Below, one piece after another: positions 1-12,492 of a stretch of DNA of 64,000 nt (positions within the stretch are counted from its first letter, which is position 1; each line of letters opens with the position of its first letter). Origin of the DNA: Clitoria ternatea. Taxonomy: Eukaryota > Streptophyta > Magnoliopsida > Fabales > Fabaceae. The position numbers and the translations under genes were made by a program. Below the pieces are notes generated by a model, which was given only the letters and a program-made list of their open reading frames with translations, was not told the DNA's origin and ran no database searches. The stretch spans positions 45,308,001 through 45,372,000 of the forward strand of contig CM075676.1 in NCBI GenBank assembly GCA_037962975.1, read 5' to 3'.

Positions 1-730
1 TTTTAAGTACTCTGTTTTTCAACCCAAAGTGTAACGTCTCAAAAACCTTATCTCAAATCCTTATTTGTTTAGAGGTGTTTGCTCCATTGCTAATCAGGTG
101 GATTAGCTTGTGATTACAACTTATTGTGTGGATAGTTATGTTTTAAGCCTAAAGAGGTTTTAACTACAAATGCTACTCGTGTTTGAGCTTAGAGGCTTAT
201 TGCAATGAACACTTGTAATCAGTGTTGAATAGTGGAGAAATCCTATTGAGGTAGGTTCTAGATGTAGCCACAAGTGGTGTTGAGAGGTGAACTAGTATAA
301 AAGATCTTGTGTGAATCTTTACATCCCTACTCTTTTACTTTGTTGTTGTAAAGATCAGGTTATATTTGTTCTAAGTTAGAACAAAGGATTTGAAAACATT
401 TTTGAACTTAAATCCTTGTGAAGAACTAATAGGAATTTCATTAATGTGTTTTTCATTATGAATGAAGTTTTTCATTGGAACCATGAAACTTAAATCTGAA
501 GAAAACCCTAGTTTTTAGAATATGTTTCTACACACTAGAATCTCTTTAGATTCAAAGATACTTGCTTTTAAAATACTTTAATCAACTTATCTAAGTATTT
601 TAACATTAGTACTAATCTCATCCAAGTCTTAAAATACATTAGATCACAAGTCATATGCTTTGTAGTGAAAGCTAAATTTTTTAGTGTAACAATTCAACCC
701 CCTTCTCTCGTGATTCTTTAATACACTTCA
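1..730 (+). mobile_element. Right part of a SIRE-like Ty1-copia LTR, cut by the window edge
   Basis: A TATA box (TATAAAA, 296-302) is followed by a leader. Near the end is the motif AATTCAACCCCCTTCT (690-705), and the LTR closes at ACTTCA (730). The same C-rich motif and CTTCA end recur in the minus-strand LTR at 51,993-53,233, so the two look like relatives. No primer site or coding sequence follows, so this is a solo or truncated LTR. The left end lies outside the window. Confidence 0.6.
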
Positions 731-1286
731 ACTATAAAGAAAGAGGGTTAAGTGACATGAAAGAAACTATGATGAGGTTAATGATTGAAAAAACTTATGG
801 GCAGGATACAAGCAATTAAGAACTAACATTCGTAACCTGTTTATAAAGCCAAAATAGTAAAAATAAAAAAAACATGCCATAACTAATAGCCAAAGCTAGT
901 ACCTAACTTGGAATTAAGGATTCAGAAGCTATGAAGCAATCTATTTAATAAATTGATTGTATTTATGTTCAAAAGACACCATATGACATCTGATATAATA
1001 ACTCTTATCAAAATATGATTTCATGACAAATTTTACCTGATTTAAGATAGCAAGATAGATGATGAGATGATGGAGGTTTCAATTCCTTTTATGTGGCAAT
1101 GATAGAGGCTTTGGAATGGATCACGAAATCAAAAACAAACCAGTGAAACCAGAGCTGAGATGGTGAAAGGATGTTGTTATTTTAGGACACAAAACAAAGA
1201 GCAAAATAACTAAGAGTTGATTTGAAATTTATTTTAAAATAAAGACAATAATGAATGAGAAGTTACCTAAGAAATTAAAGGCATGA
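731..1286. other. Gene-free AT-rich stretch
   Basis: I see no coding sequence, RNA gene or clear repeat here. Confidence 0.5.
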
Positions 1287-2160
1287 AGGGGACCAATTTG
1301 ATGAAGAGAACCACAATGAGCATGCAAAGGAAGCACTAGCATTGTCTTATGATGATGCAATGTCGTGGATGTATGTTGGCGATGTATAATAGAGATAAGT
1401 TGGTGAGTGTTGGAAATATGTACTAGCATATATTAAGGACGTATCACTTTATTGAATAAGGTATTTTGGATTAAAAAATTAACAGACTTTATTAGTCCTT
1501 GGAATAGTAAGTCAATATAAAAACTTCTTCTAAATTATCCTTAGTCAAATATTAATATAAAGACAAATTAATATGTTAAGACTAGTGCGGGAGTGTGCTA
1601 ATGATCTAATCTCATAGATCACAGATATGTATGATTTAAAGTCTTCACATGGTATACATGAAAAGTAATGGTGTACTAGATGGACTTACCATGAGAATGT
1701 CAAATGGATCATTGATGAAAAAAACAATAACGGGAATGCAAACGAAGCACTGGCATGGTCCTATGATGACGCGATGTCATGGATGTGTGTTAGTGAGGTG
1801 TAATAGAGACAAGGTGGTGAGTGTTGGAAATATGTACTAAGAGTGCATATATTAAGGATGTATCACTTTATTGAATAAGGCATTCTGGGTAAAAAAAATT
1901 AACAGAAACTTTATCAGTCCTTGAATAGTAAATCAATATATATATATATAAGAACTTCTTCTAAACTATCCCTAGTCAAATATTAATAAAGGGACATATT
2001 AATATGTTAAGACTAGTGCATGAGTATACTAATAATATAATCTCACAGATCATATATATGTATGATATTCAATTCTTCACATGATACACATTAAAAGTAA
2101 TAGTATATTGGACAGACCCACCATCAGAACATTGCATGGACCGTTTTATGTACTAAACTT
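1287..2160. repeat. Tandem repeat of about 414 bp, two full copies and part of a third
   Basis: The block with GTGAGTGTTGGAAATATGTA at 1404 recurs at 1818, an offset of 414 bases. The part around ATGATGACGCGATGTCATGG also recurs at that spacing. A third partial copy starts near 2,105 and fades at about 2,160. Copies differ by many substitutions and small indels, so the array is old. Short open frames inside are not conserved between copies. It resembles LTR-derived material, but I cannot name a family. Confidence 0.7.
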
Positions 2161-2477
2161 TCAAGCAGTGGGGAAGTCTTCCCTTAACCCTTGTTTACAG
2201 AAAGGCCAACGAAACCATAGCCCACTGGTTGGGCAATGAGACCCTTATGCCAATCTATGTAGTGTTTTTTATGACCCAACATGTTTTTAAAATTTATTTT
2301 ATATTAAAATGAAATTACTTATTCAATTAAATAATTAGCATACTAAATTGTGAATATTTATGGTCTTTGCTTTTAAGTTTAATTTTAAATTTACCCTGTG
2401 TAATGTTTCTTTCTCTATTCTATTGTATTTATTTTATCAACCCTCCAATCGTATATGTAAAACGAGTTTACCTATAT

Positions 2478-4042
2478 CTATAATCTTTGAATGGGTTGAG
2501 ACAATGAGGTTGAGACCTCAAACGAAAATTGGTGACTTTTAGAAGTTGGGATAATGATTAAGTTACCTATATGTCCAATTCTAAGGATTTTTCCTTTTAT
2601 GTTGTCCCTATAGGATACGTGACCTTTGTTTCTTGGTATGATTTGAGAAAATTTAGTTTTATTTCTAGCCATATGTTTTGAGCACCCACTATCTAGGTAC
2701 CTTCTTAAGGTGCTTGACTTAAAGCACGCCTAAAAAGTATTATAAGTCAACTTGTTAGGTACCCATTTCATTTTAAGTCCTTGTGTGATAGTGGAAGGGT
2801 TTCCCTCATCCCAAACTTTTTGTTTAAAAATCTATCTGTTCTAGTATTACATAGAGGCTTTGTGTCCTTTTATTCTGTAATAAAAACACTTAATAAATGG
2901 ACTATTGGATTTGCTTTGTGCCCATTTTAAAAAAACTCATCTTACAAGTCATAAAAAGCATCAAATAATTCATCATATGTAATATCAAAAAGATGACTTA
3001 CCTTATTTTCTTCTTCATCTTGATGACTTGCCATGAGACAGATTTTCCTCTTCTCCATCTGATGAATTTAATGAGCTTGTGGAGTGTTCATCCCAAGCTA
3101 TATAGGCTTTTTTTTCTTTAACTTCTTGTCATTTTTAGGCTTCTTGACTAGTTGAGGGAACTTTAATTTGAAATGTCTTATTCTACCACATTCAAAGCAT
3201 GCGAGATTGGAATAATTAACATTTTTTGTTACCTTTCTATTTTGACCATTTTTCATGAAATTTTTCTTGTTCATGAATTTTCCAAACTTCTTGATGAAGA
3301 GGCTGAAAGCTTCATTATCTTCATAATCTGTCTATCTTTCAGTGATTTCCTTTTGTTCATAGGTGGAGGCCTTAAAAGCTGTGTTTTTCTTTTTTGTTTC
3401 ATTTTCCATTGACTTTTTAAGAAGTTGTAATTGGTTTTTGTACTCTTGTAGTTTTCCAAATAAGGTTGAAAATGACATGTTCCTAAGTCCTTGTAGTCTT
3501 TTTCGTTGTGACTATAGATTGTCATTCCTTGCTATCTTAAAATGTAGTTAATTAAATCTTCAATGGGAAATGATTTTACCAACATCAATAGATGGTTAAC
3601 AATACGAACAAAGCATTTCTGTAGATCTAAAATGTTTCATCGGTATCTTAGATAATTCCAACTCATGATTTAGCGTGTTTATTCTAAACCTTTTTACCTC
3701 ACTAGTAATTTCATGTCACAAATTTCTTTAGCAATATTGCAATTTATTAGTCTAAAAAATTCATCTTGATCAAGAGCAGAGCATAAAATGTTTTTACCTT
3801 TCAAATCACATTTAACACATTTTTCTCTTCATTAGTCTAAATATTTTTCGGTTTCTCAACACTTTTTCCATCAATAATATGCATAGGAATATTTGGTCCA
3901 TTTAAAATAACATCTTCAATTTCTTTATTGACAAACTCAATGAAGATTTGCATTCAGGCTTTCCATAAATTATATCTTAGGCCATTGAAGGTCAGTGGTT
4001 TACTAATAGCTGCACCCTTTCCCAACATTCATTTGAGGCCAT
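2478..4042 (-). pseudogene. Decayed Ty1-copia (SIRE-like) gag and protease fragment
   Basis: Reading the minus strand from an ATG at 4042, in changing frames, gives a recognisable copia gag: a UBN2/DUF4219-type capsid region, then a CCHC zinc knuckle starting CFECGR at 3181-3203. Further down is the aspartic-protease signature LDSGCSKHM, with DSG encoded near 2682-2693. Frames are broken many times by stops and indels, and integrase, RT and RNase H are missing. It lies directly downstream of a primer-binding site and an LTR of the same orientation (4080-5121), so it is the 5' third of one element. It is not functional. Confidence 0.85.
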
Positions 4043-4079
4043 TTCTCTTGGAGCTATAAAGCTCTTAAAAAGATTCCAA

Positions 4080-4091
4080 GCTCTAATACCA
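4080..4091 (-). promoter_or_regulatory. Primer-binding site of the minus-strand copia element
   Basis: On the minus strand the sequence is TGGTATTAGAGC. It differs by one base from TGGTATCAGAGC, the usual plant copia site complementary to initiator tRNA-Met and present exactly at 13,220. It sits 5 nt beyond the LTR end and just before the gag start. Confidence 0.8.
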
Positions 4092-4096
4092 CTTAT

Positions 4097-5121
4097 TGAC
4101 AAGTGACCTTAAATTTAAGAGGGGGTAAATTAGGTGAAAAAATCAATTTTTTAGTGTGTTTTAAAGGAATGTTATTTTAAATAAAGTTTTTTTAACGTAC
4201 TTTTGGGGAAGATGAAGAGATAAGTGTTAAAAGAGAAGAAAAGGTAAAGAAAAAATAAATAAGAGAAAAAGAAAATCAAACTGTAATGTATCCAAGTTTG
4301 ATCACTACCATTGTGACCTACGTCTAGTCTTCTAACACAAAGGCCTAGAATTTTTCACTATATCAAAAATCAATTACAAAGTGTCTTATTATAACTCTTG
4401 GACTTCCTGTCCAAAGCTTAATTCTAGCTCACAATTTGATTTCTACCCTAACAAGATTAACTAGGTCTTTAATGTCTAACTAGAGAACACTTTTTCACAC
4501 CTTAGACCTAAACACTTTTAGCCCAATAACAACAAATATGAAAATAACATAACAAAGAAAAAGAAAGACAAGACTTAAGTGAGCGAGTTGATTCTAACTC
4601 GTGTAGAGAATAATTGAGTAATGGGATGATTTTTCTAAAACCTAGGCGTTGAATTTATAAGAGAAAATATCACCGAATAAGGATATTGATATACCGATTA
4701 TGAAAAATAAGTTAAAATTTGAAATAGTTGACTTTTTAACCAGTGGTTTGAACCTGGACTTTGTGGTTCAAACCATCTCTGCTTATTGGTTCAAATCAAT
4801 TTTGAGCATTGATGGTTCGAACCACTCTCTTGAGTGGTTCAAACCATTAAGCCTATTTTAGGTTTCGATGCTTAGTTCATTAATCAATCTTTTTAAGTTA
4901 TTTCTTTAAAGTGCAAGATTAATTAATTACGAGTCAGTAATGTTCATTTAAGACTTTATCTAACTATCACACTTTAAGCAAAAGGGTATGTCTTCAAGTC
5001 CCAGTCAATCTTCTGCTCCAAGATATTGACAGGAAGACTTTTCATCCCTTCGTTCCATTTGTCCAAATAACGTTTGTTTTCTTTTTCCATTAGGTTTGTC
5101 ATTATCAAAATTTGTTACACA
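4097..5121 (-). mobile_element. 5' LTR of the decayed SIRE-like copia element
   Basis: The inner end is fixed by the primer-binding site. The outer end is placed at TGTAACAAATTTTGATAATG (minus strand), a start typical of SIRE-like LTRs, and is uncertain by a few bases. A TATA-like TTATAAAT lies near 4,652-4,659 (minus), with palindromes upstream of it. A C-rich motif (TACCCCCTCTTAAAT) lies near the inner end. Confidence 0.6.
4738..4850. repeat. Cluster of five near-palindromes, TGGTTCGAACCA type
   Basis: Copies or half-degenerate copies begin near 4742, 4761, 4783, 4809 and 4837, spaced 20-30 bases. The best is TGGTTCGAACCA at about 4809. They lie upstream of the TATA box of the minus-strand LTR, where an enhancer would be expected. 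Confidence 0.75.
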
Positions 5122-5123
5122 CA

Positions 5124-7779
5124 TGAATCATAAAAGGGAGTTCTTCATGAACATTACTCAATATAATAAAGTCATGAATTTCTAATGTTTATATCATAAG
5201 GATCCAACTCAACCCTATGGGTGAAGGGATTAATTAAACATATTCAAAGAGGAAACATGAAAACAATCTTGAACATGACATAATTCTGAATCTAACAAAG
5301 ATAAGGAAATTCCTTATGGCAATCTCGTTCTAAGAAGGTAGATCTTTATTGATGGAGAAGAGAGGAAGAGATCCTCTTTCTTTTATTGTCAAGACCTTGA
5401 GAAAGGATCTTCTTGAGTACTCTGAGAAGGAAGAAGACTATTGTGTAAGGGAAATAATGTAATAGGGTACAAAGAAAAATTAGAAATGAGGGTGGCTTTC
5501 TTTTTCGCACATGTTAAAAATGATATTCTAATAAAGATAGGGACCCGAACACAAACGATGAGAAAATAGGTAATGCTCATATCGGGGTTCCAAATAAAAT
5601 ACCATCCACTTAACACGATTCATGTTAGATTGAGAACAGGTTGTGCCCGAGACAGTAACATCTTTCTTTCTTTAGTTAGGCCATTTTGCCTTTTTTTACC
5701 CATTTTGCTTCTTTTGGGTCCAAAATCCATATGTTTAGGATCCAAACTATTTTCACCATTTCCTGCAATATTTATCAGGTAATTAGTTATTTAAACAATA
5801 ATTAATACATTTCAACACCAAAATAGCATACAATTCATAAAGATTATGTGATAAAATGATAGTTTATCAACATGGTAAGGATTTCCTCTTCATTATCATA
5901 AATTAATTTCTACATGTTCTTTTGATTTGGTAATGATAGCCACATAACTACACAAATTAGAACATAAAGATGGATATGTGACCAAATACACTTGTTGTGT
6001 CTTTTGTGCTACATGAAAGGATCTTATCGACAATACTGTCGATTTATATTGATTTCTATAATTTTAGTTGGTTTTATCTTCATTTTTAGACTTGTTTTAC
6101 TTGCTCACTATATGGAAGTTTTTAGATGTCAGTACTTAGTGGTAGTGGTGTTTTTAACATATTCTATGGATATTTGTTGGTTTGGTTTACATATCTTGCT
6201 ACTCCTTTTGAATTGTGTGAACATATGCACAATTTCTTTTAAACTTAGATTTTGAAATTGCCAAATTCTTTTAGCTTGATAGAATTTAACCGCGAATGAA
6301 ATCTAACCGCTAATTGCTCTATAGGAATATTAATATTACACATACATAAAATATCCTTGAGCTACTTTTAGGCTCAAATTGATTTTTATCATTCTGGATA
6401 TGCTTTTTGACCGAGTTTAGGGTGGGGAGAGTTAACCCAAAAAGATAAAAGAAACAAAAAAACTTTTTTAGGAATAGGAATTGGTTGAGTGATAGAAAGG
6501 TTAAATAACAAGTTCAATGTGACATAACTCCACTGCTATTGATATTACTTTGTTTTTATAAATATGTTATTGACATAACTTGAGTGTAAAATAATAGGAA
6601 CAACAAAAGTTAGTTAATTAGGAATTTTTAAAATTAACTAGTGTGTGTGATCGTAAACAGTTTGAGTTTCATTTGACATTATTTATATGTGGTTGATTTT
6701 GATTGATTCTTTGATTTAACTTCATACATAAAATATAAAGAAAGGATCAAGGCAGTTTTAGGTAAATAGAAAACTTAAGGCGAAAAAGCTAACTTTCAAA
6801 AATATCCATTTGATAGGCCATTAGGTTTAACTACAAAATTTCATTGATTTATTGACCATTGCCTATGCTTTAAAAGAAAAACCATGAGTTGTTTTCACCT
6901 GATTGTAGTAAAGGAACACTTGAATTCATGATGTATACTTGCCTCAGACTTTGATATAAGGGAACGTTGGATTTTTCCAAAATTTCTTCTTTTTCTATTT
7001 TATTTTTCGTATATACATAAAAACGAGAGAGGGGAAGAAAAGAAAGGAAGAAAGAAAGAAAAAGTGAAAAAGTATATGAAAGAAACAAGAAGAGAGAGAC
7101 AAGGTCAAATATAAGATTGATTAGGAAAAATGAATGATCAAATCTTAGTTGATGTAGAAAAGAGATTTATTGTAATTAAATTGTAAAAGTGTTCACCATT
7201 ACGTGTTTTGTTAATCAAAAAACCAAGTTTTCTTATACCCTAGCCACATTGCAACCATAAAAGTCCTTAGTGATCGTTGCATATGTGTTGATGTCAAAGA
7301 TGAAAAGAACAACAATATTAATTTTTGCATTAATATCTAGATTTATAGCTATGGATTTTGAATGATACATTTTACAAGTCATCCTGTAAAGATTTCTTGA
7401 ACCTTTGACATTAGGATGTTTTACATATTATCTTGTAAGCAAGTTATGCAATTGTGATCAAGTTATGAATTCTACACTTAAGATTGCATTGCGATTTATC
7501 TACTTAATCATTCCAATTCATGTACATTGTGATTGAATGAGTGAACTTCCTTATTTCATACTTCACAATTGCTTTGTTATAGTTGGAACTTCTACCTGAG
7601 GGAAAGCAAATTGCTAAGCTCGAAATGGTTATTAGTTGCTAGATTTACTTTATTTTCATAGTAAAAATCATCCCAATATAGTGATTATTGTTTGCTTTTT
7701 ATTTAAATTCCGTCATCGTTCTTGTATATATTGATTACAGAGCAAAATTGTCAATTAGCAACATGTTTTTCTCAATTTT
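5124..7779. other. Gene-free AT-rich stretch
   Basis: Only short open frames without family likeness are present. Purine-rich patches occur near 7,020-7,100. I see nothing I can name. Confidence 0.4.
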
Positions 7780-8310
7780 AAGTGTTTTGGGAGGTGAATA
7801 TATTGCCCTGAAGTCAAAATGAAGTTCTAAGGTTTTCATAATTCGCTCAAGTGAAAGAAATTCACTTTAATAAATCTAGGCACACATGAACATAACTAAA
7901 AGGCATCAATAGGCATTAGAATCTTCTTGATTTGCTCAAGTGAGTTCATATTCGGTTAAGGGTTTATTCTAGACGATTTTTCAAAAACATTCACTTGAAT
8001 GGATTAGAATTTTTCTCAAGTAAAATTTTAGATATGAGGCATAAAGGTGTTTTTCCTTGAGCTAATTACTTTCACTCAAGTGAATTTTGACTTAGTGTAC
8101 ATGTTTTGCATTGTTTGGAGGCCATATAAAAGGTGTTTTAATGTGAAAAAGATAATTGTAGAAAATGTTGACCAAATTATCTCACCCAAGACAAACACAC
8201 ACGTAAGTGTAGTACAAGAACCTTTCAAGACCTCAAGTGTCACCCTAAAATCCCAATTTAATTTTGAGATCCAATTTCAGAATTTGTCCTAGATAAATGG
8301 GAGAATCAAT
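7780..8310 (+). mobile_element. LTR-like fragment with TTCACTCAAGTGAA palindromes and TATA box
   Basis: Four or five copies of a CTCAAGTGA palindrome, best at about 8070-8083, precede CATATAAAAGG (8123-8132). This is the same order of palindromes then TATA box seen in the LTR at 12,493-13,217. No termini, primer site or coding region were found, so this is an inference from layout. Confidence 0.4.
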
Positions 8311-8449
8311 CAACCAAATTTTCGTTAAAGCGTATATTTAGTTTCTATTTAATAACTAGTTATAAAAATAAAAAGGTAAAACAAAATTATTTAATAGTTA
8401 ATATTGATTGTAAACGTTCGAAATTAATTAAACCTTGTTAAATCAACAA

Positions 8450-8880
8450 ATTAAAGAATTATTTTTAGCGACCCACAATTAAGGTTAGATCCATAGTTAA
8501 GACCACTTAATTTCCGCAACGTGTGACCTTAGAAAATGTTTCACGTTGCGAAATTATTCTCGGTTAAAGAAATGAGAACCACGTTATACTTAGGACACGC
8601 GTGATTCCCATCACAATTATCTTTTTCCTTTGTGTTTTAATTTAATTTTCGACCAATAAAAAATCACGGACTTGATTCTCACTATATTCATTCAAGACTC
8701 CATCACGTTAATTAATAGCAAAGACTCCATCTTCATTTGATTTTCTCAAAAGAAGAAACAAAAATAACCCGTGGCAATAATTAATTAATTAACACCCCCT
8801 ATGTAAAATACTAAGAAGATTCAAGCCATCGATTCCTCATCCATGCCTATATAATGTTTTATTTGCATTACATCATTTCG
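8450..8880 (+). promoter_or_regulatory. Promoter-like patch rich in ACGT-type motifs
   Basis: The patch contains a perfect 9-bp inverted repeat, CGCAACGTG (8515-8523) and CACGTTGCG (8542-8550). ACCACGTTA follows at about 8578, then the palindrome CACGCGTG (8596-8603). TATATAATG lies near 8,850. ACGT cores and CGCG boxes are known bZIP and CAMTA-type binding sites. No gene follows, so it may be a relic or chance. Confidence 0.3.
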
Positions 8881-9839
8881 TTCTCAATGCCTTTGATGAT
8901 AATTAATACGTTTGATTCTCGATTCCCATTCGTCGAATTAGACATGACATCACACATAGATGGTGTAGGGGCAAGAAAACGATCTCCTTATGCTCTTTTA
9001 AGATTTTAAATGTTGCCCTAAATAATAATTGGTTGTGACGTATTTCGAAACATAGAAAATTAAGATATATAGTTATACCGGGTATTGGAGAGGAAAGGAT
9101 ATATACTGTGTAGAGTAGGAAATTATAATTTGGTGAAATTTTGATATGAAATTACGGTTCAGTCATGATATAGAATATATCATTGTCAATTATAATGAAA
9201 AGGAAACAAATTTCAGGATGCATTCTTCCCATATACATATACAATGCATTTATTAGAAAGGAGAAAGTTGAATATATTGGAGGAAAACATGATACCCGCC
9301 TGTGACGTTAATTAGTGACACCATCTTTAAGCTTTTCAATTTATTCCTTGCTGGGATGTTGAAGTGTATGTGTATATTTTGGTTATCATTATGTGAAAAT
9401 CATTATACCCTCTTTGACCATGGCTCCTTTTTCCATCAATATTACTATGATCATATGAGTAACAGTTGTCCCATTTATATAACTCAATACCTCCGTTTAT
9501 GACTTTATTCAAAAATTATCTATGGTTAATTTATTAAATATATCAATGGTTAGATATGTTGATATCAGGTATTAAATATTAAATATATATGTAGTTAGAC
9601 TATTTAACCATTTTTTATGGAAAAATGTCACGAAAGTAGAAATGATAATGTTTTTTTAAAAAATATTATTAAATTTTACCTATCTGATTTTTAAATATTC
9701 CTCAGCCTGATGAGGTGGTTTTTAATTTTAAATTTTTAAAAAACCAAAACTTTTCTTTTAGTTTTGTGTTTTAATTTTTACAATTTTGAATTTTAAAATA
9801 TTGTTACAAAGATTTTATTTAGTCTTAACTACATTACAC
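8881..9839. other. Gene-free AT-rich stretch
   Basis: No coding sequence or repeat is recognised. Confidence 0.4.
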
Positions 9840-10520
9840 AACAACAACAACGATATAATTGTAGTGGTAGTAACGGTGACGATAGTGATAATGTAGTGGT
9901 GGTGGTGGGGTGATAGTAATGGTGGTGGTAGTCGTGATGGTGATGGTGGGGGTGATAGTGGCAATAATGGTTTAGGATTTAAAATTATTGTGACGGTAAT
10001 GTTTATGGTGGTATCGGTGGTAATGATTATGGTGATGGTGATGGCGATGGTTGTCGTGGTGATGGTCGGGGCGGTGGTGGTGGTGACAATGGTAGTAGTG
10101 ACAAGGGTAGTAGTGGCCATGGTGAATGTTGTGATGGCGGAAGTGGTGGTTATAATGGAGATGACGATGAGATGAAGCGGTGGAAGAAGTGATTGTGGTG
10201 GTGGCCGCGACAACGATTGTGGTAATGGTGATTACAATAATGGTAGTAGTGATAGATTTAGGTTTAGGGTTATGGTGACAACAATAGTGATTATGTTGTT
10301 GGCGGTCATAGTGATGGTGGCTAAGGTGGTAGCAATGGCAACGATTGGCGGTGGCAATGACAATGGTTGTGTAGGTTAGGGTGGTGGTTTTGATAATGGT
10401 AATGTTGGCATAATGGTAATGGTCGTGACGACCATGGTGGCAGTAGAGGTGGTTCAGTGATGGTGGTGATGATAAAGGTAATGGTGTTAGCTATAGTGAT
10501 AATGGTTTTAGGTTTAAGGC
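9840..10520. repeat. Degenerate GGT/GAT/GTG trinucleotide tract
   Basis: About 680 bases are built from degenerate triplets of the type GGTGGTGAT, AGTGATAAT and GTGGTAGTA on the plus strand. The rhythm of three is kept, giving spurious open frames rich in Val and Met (plus) or Thr and Ile (minus). TTTAGG-type units recur at about 9971, 10,256 and 10,506, and one is an exact TTTAGGG. The tract is the strand-swapped equivalent of the CAC/CAT tract at 51,090-51,992. Confidence 0.8.
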
Positions 10521-10704
10521 ATGAGATTTTATAATATTGAAAACAAAAATAAACTAACTATTTATTCTTTCAAATATAACTAAAGACTATTTTAAAAATG
10601 AGTTAAAACTTAACTTAGTGTCATTTTTGCTGAACAAGTTTTGTTTTCAAATTTACTTTTTGAACCAATAACCTAAGACTCGCAGCTACCTTGAACGGAC
10701 CCTA

Positions 10705-11091
10705 TAAGTGTTTAGCCCCTATAAAACTTTCAAGATTTGCATTTAATCCCTAAAAAAAGTGTTAGGATTTAGTTACTAACTTTATTTTATTGTCCAGATT
10801 TAGTCCATAATTTTATTAATTTAATTGCACATGTTAATTGCATTATACGGTCATCACATTGTGTTTTGCTCACTTATTTTTGCTTCAATTTTCTTCATCG
10901 TCAATTTTGTTTATCATCTCAATAGTTAATAGAGCAACATCATTGATGATAGTTTACTAGCTAGAGTCGTTAACAAAGTAAAATTGACAACAAAGACTAG
11001 GCAATAAAATAAAGTTAAGAATCAAATCCTAACAAATTTTTTACAAGAAATAAATGTAAATCTTAAAAATTTTATAAGGATTAAATACTTA
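10705..11091. mobile_element. 387-bp MITE with long terminal inverted repeats
   Basis: The arm 10,705-10,792 matches the reverse complement of about 11,004-11,091 at roughly 80%, by eye. Matching blocks include GTTAGGATTT and AACTTTATTTTATTG. The interior is about 210 bp without coding sequence. No clear target-site duplication was found, so I do not assign a superfamily. Long arms fit Mutator-like or foldback elements. Confidence 0.75.
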
Positions 11092-11868
11092 GTTAAGCTA
11101 AAAAAAATCTCTTTATGCTTACTTAGTGATGTCCTTAGGACACTTGAGTAATAGGACCCGAAATTTATAGAATACGAATGTTATGAATCAAACTATTGAA
11201 TCCTATCATATATTATTTATATGTAAGTTGTATAACAATCAAATTTACTTGAAATTTTATATTTAATATACTCTAAGGATTTATAATCAACAGCTGAATT
11301 GATGAAATACATTTTTCATACAAAAAGTCATTAGATATTGTAAGTGAGTAAATTTGACACATTATGTTAATAAGAAATTATTAGGTGGTTCACCATTACC
11401 ACATTATTAATGGTCTTAACCAATCTCTATTTAACAAACAGCAAGATTTGTAAGATTCAAGAATGTGACATAATATAATATATTTTAAATGTTGTCACGT
11501 ATCACTTATATATTAATTGGGATCATTCGATCATGTCTTCATGTCCGTCTAATAACTTTTCTGAATAAAAACCTTGTGTGTATAGATGGGTTAAGGAGAA
11601 CATTTCCTATGAGAATAAAATAATATGATGAGAAGTGAGAAGAATTATTAATTCATGATCACAATTGATCTAAGGGACATCATTAGTTATAATCAAAATG
11701 TTACTTCTTACCTTACCAAATTAGATATCCCTTACGTAGAGCCTTCACTTACGATAATTATTTGTATTTTTTCCTTATCAAACTCCTCATCTTCCATAAT
11801 TGCCTGAGGTGTTGTCGCTTTTTCCCATATTCCTTTTAATTTTATTGCAACTTTTTCATGTGAATAAT
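11092..11868. other. Gene-free stretch
   Basis: Nothing recognised. Confidence 0.4.
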
Positions 11869-12140
11869 TATGGGATGAAAATTTTGCAGGAAACACTGAA
11901 ATTTCTATTGATTTTATTGCGAAGTTTTCTGTTAGGAATTTTTGTGAGAAATTTCTTGGGAAATATAGAAAATTTTGCAGGAAATACTGAAATTTCTATG
12001 GATTTTGTTGCGAACTTTTTGTTAACAACTTTTGTAAGAAATTTCATGGGAAATATAGAAATTTCCAACATATTTGTTACAAACTTTCCTGCAAATAGTT
12101 TTATGGAAAATTTTACGGAAAATACAAAGATTTCCTGTCA
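11869..12140. repeat. 91-bp tandem repeat, about 2.5-3 copies
   Basis: GAAAATTTTGCAGGAAA begins at 11,877 and again at 11,968, with the following 90 bases conserved. A third, more diverged copy begins near 12,059. Open frames on both strands here come from the repeat and are not taken as genes. Confidence 0.75.
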
Positions 12141-12492
12141 AGTTAACATTTGTAAACAAATCATGTGAATGTTTTAAAAATTCTTGGAAGAATTTTTATG
12201 TGAATATGCTTTTACGAATTAATACATAGATAATTTTGCAAAAAATGTAAATTTTTTCTTCTGAAACGTAACCATGAGGAAGAAAAGAATGTTCGAAAAG
12301 AAGGATAGTAAGTCAAATTCACATGTATGAGATATTAAATTATATTTTAATCATATAATTTAAATTAAGGGATGTTTACATCTTATTAAATAATTTTAAG
12401 TTATATTTGGAGTAACCACATCAAATATAGAGAGCACCCCACGAATTAATTTTGGGTAGGAATGAATATTAAGTTTTGTATTTAATTATAAC

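Noticed and set aside
9815..10213. 132-codon Thr/Ile-rich frame on the minus strand
   Set aside because: Same trinucleotide artefact as at 51 kb.
10256..10275. Interstitial telomere repeat
   Set aside because: Only one exact TTTAGGG plus near copies occur within the trinucleotide tract, too few to call telomeric.
11800..12168. 122-codon frame on the plus strand
   Set aside because: It comes from the 91-bp tandem repeat and is biased to Phe, Leu and Asn. The opposite strand is also open.
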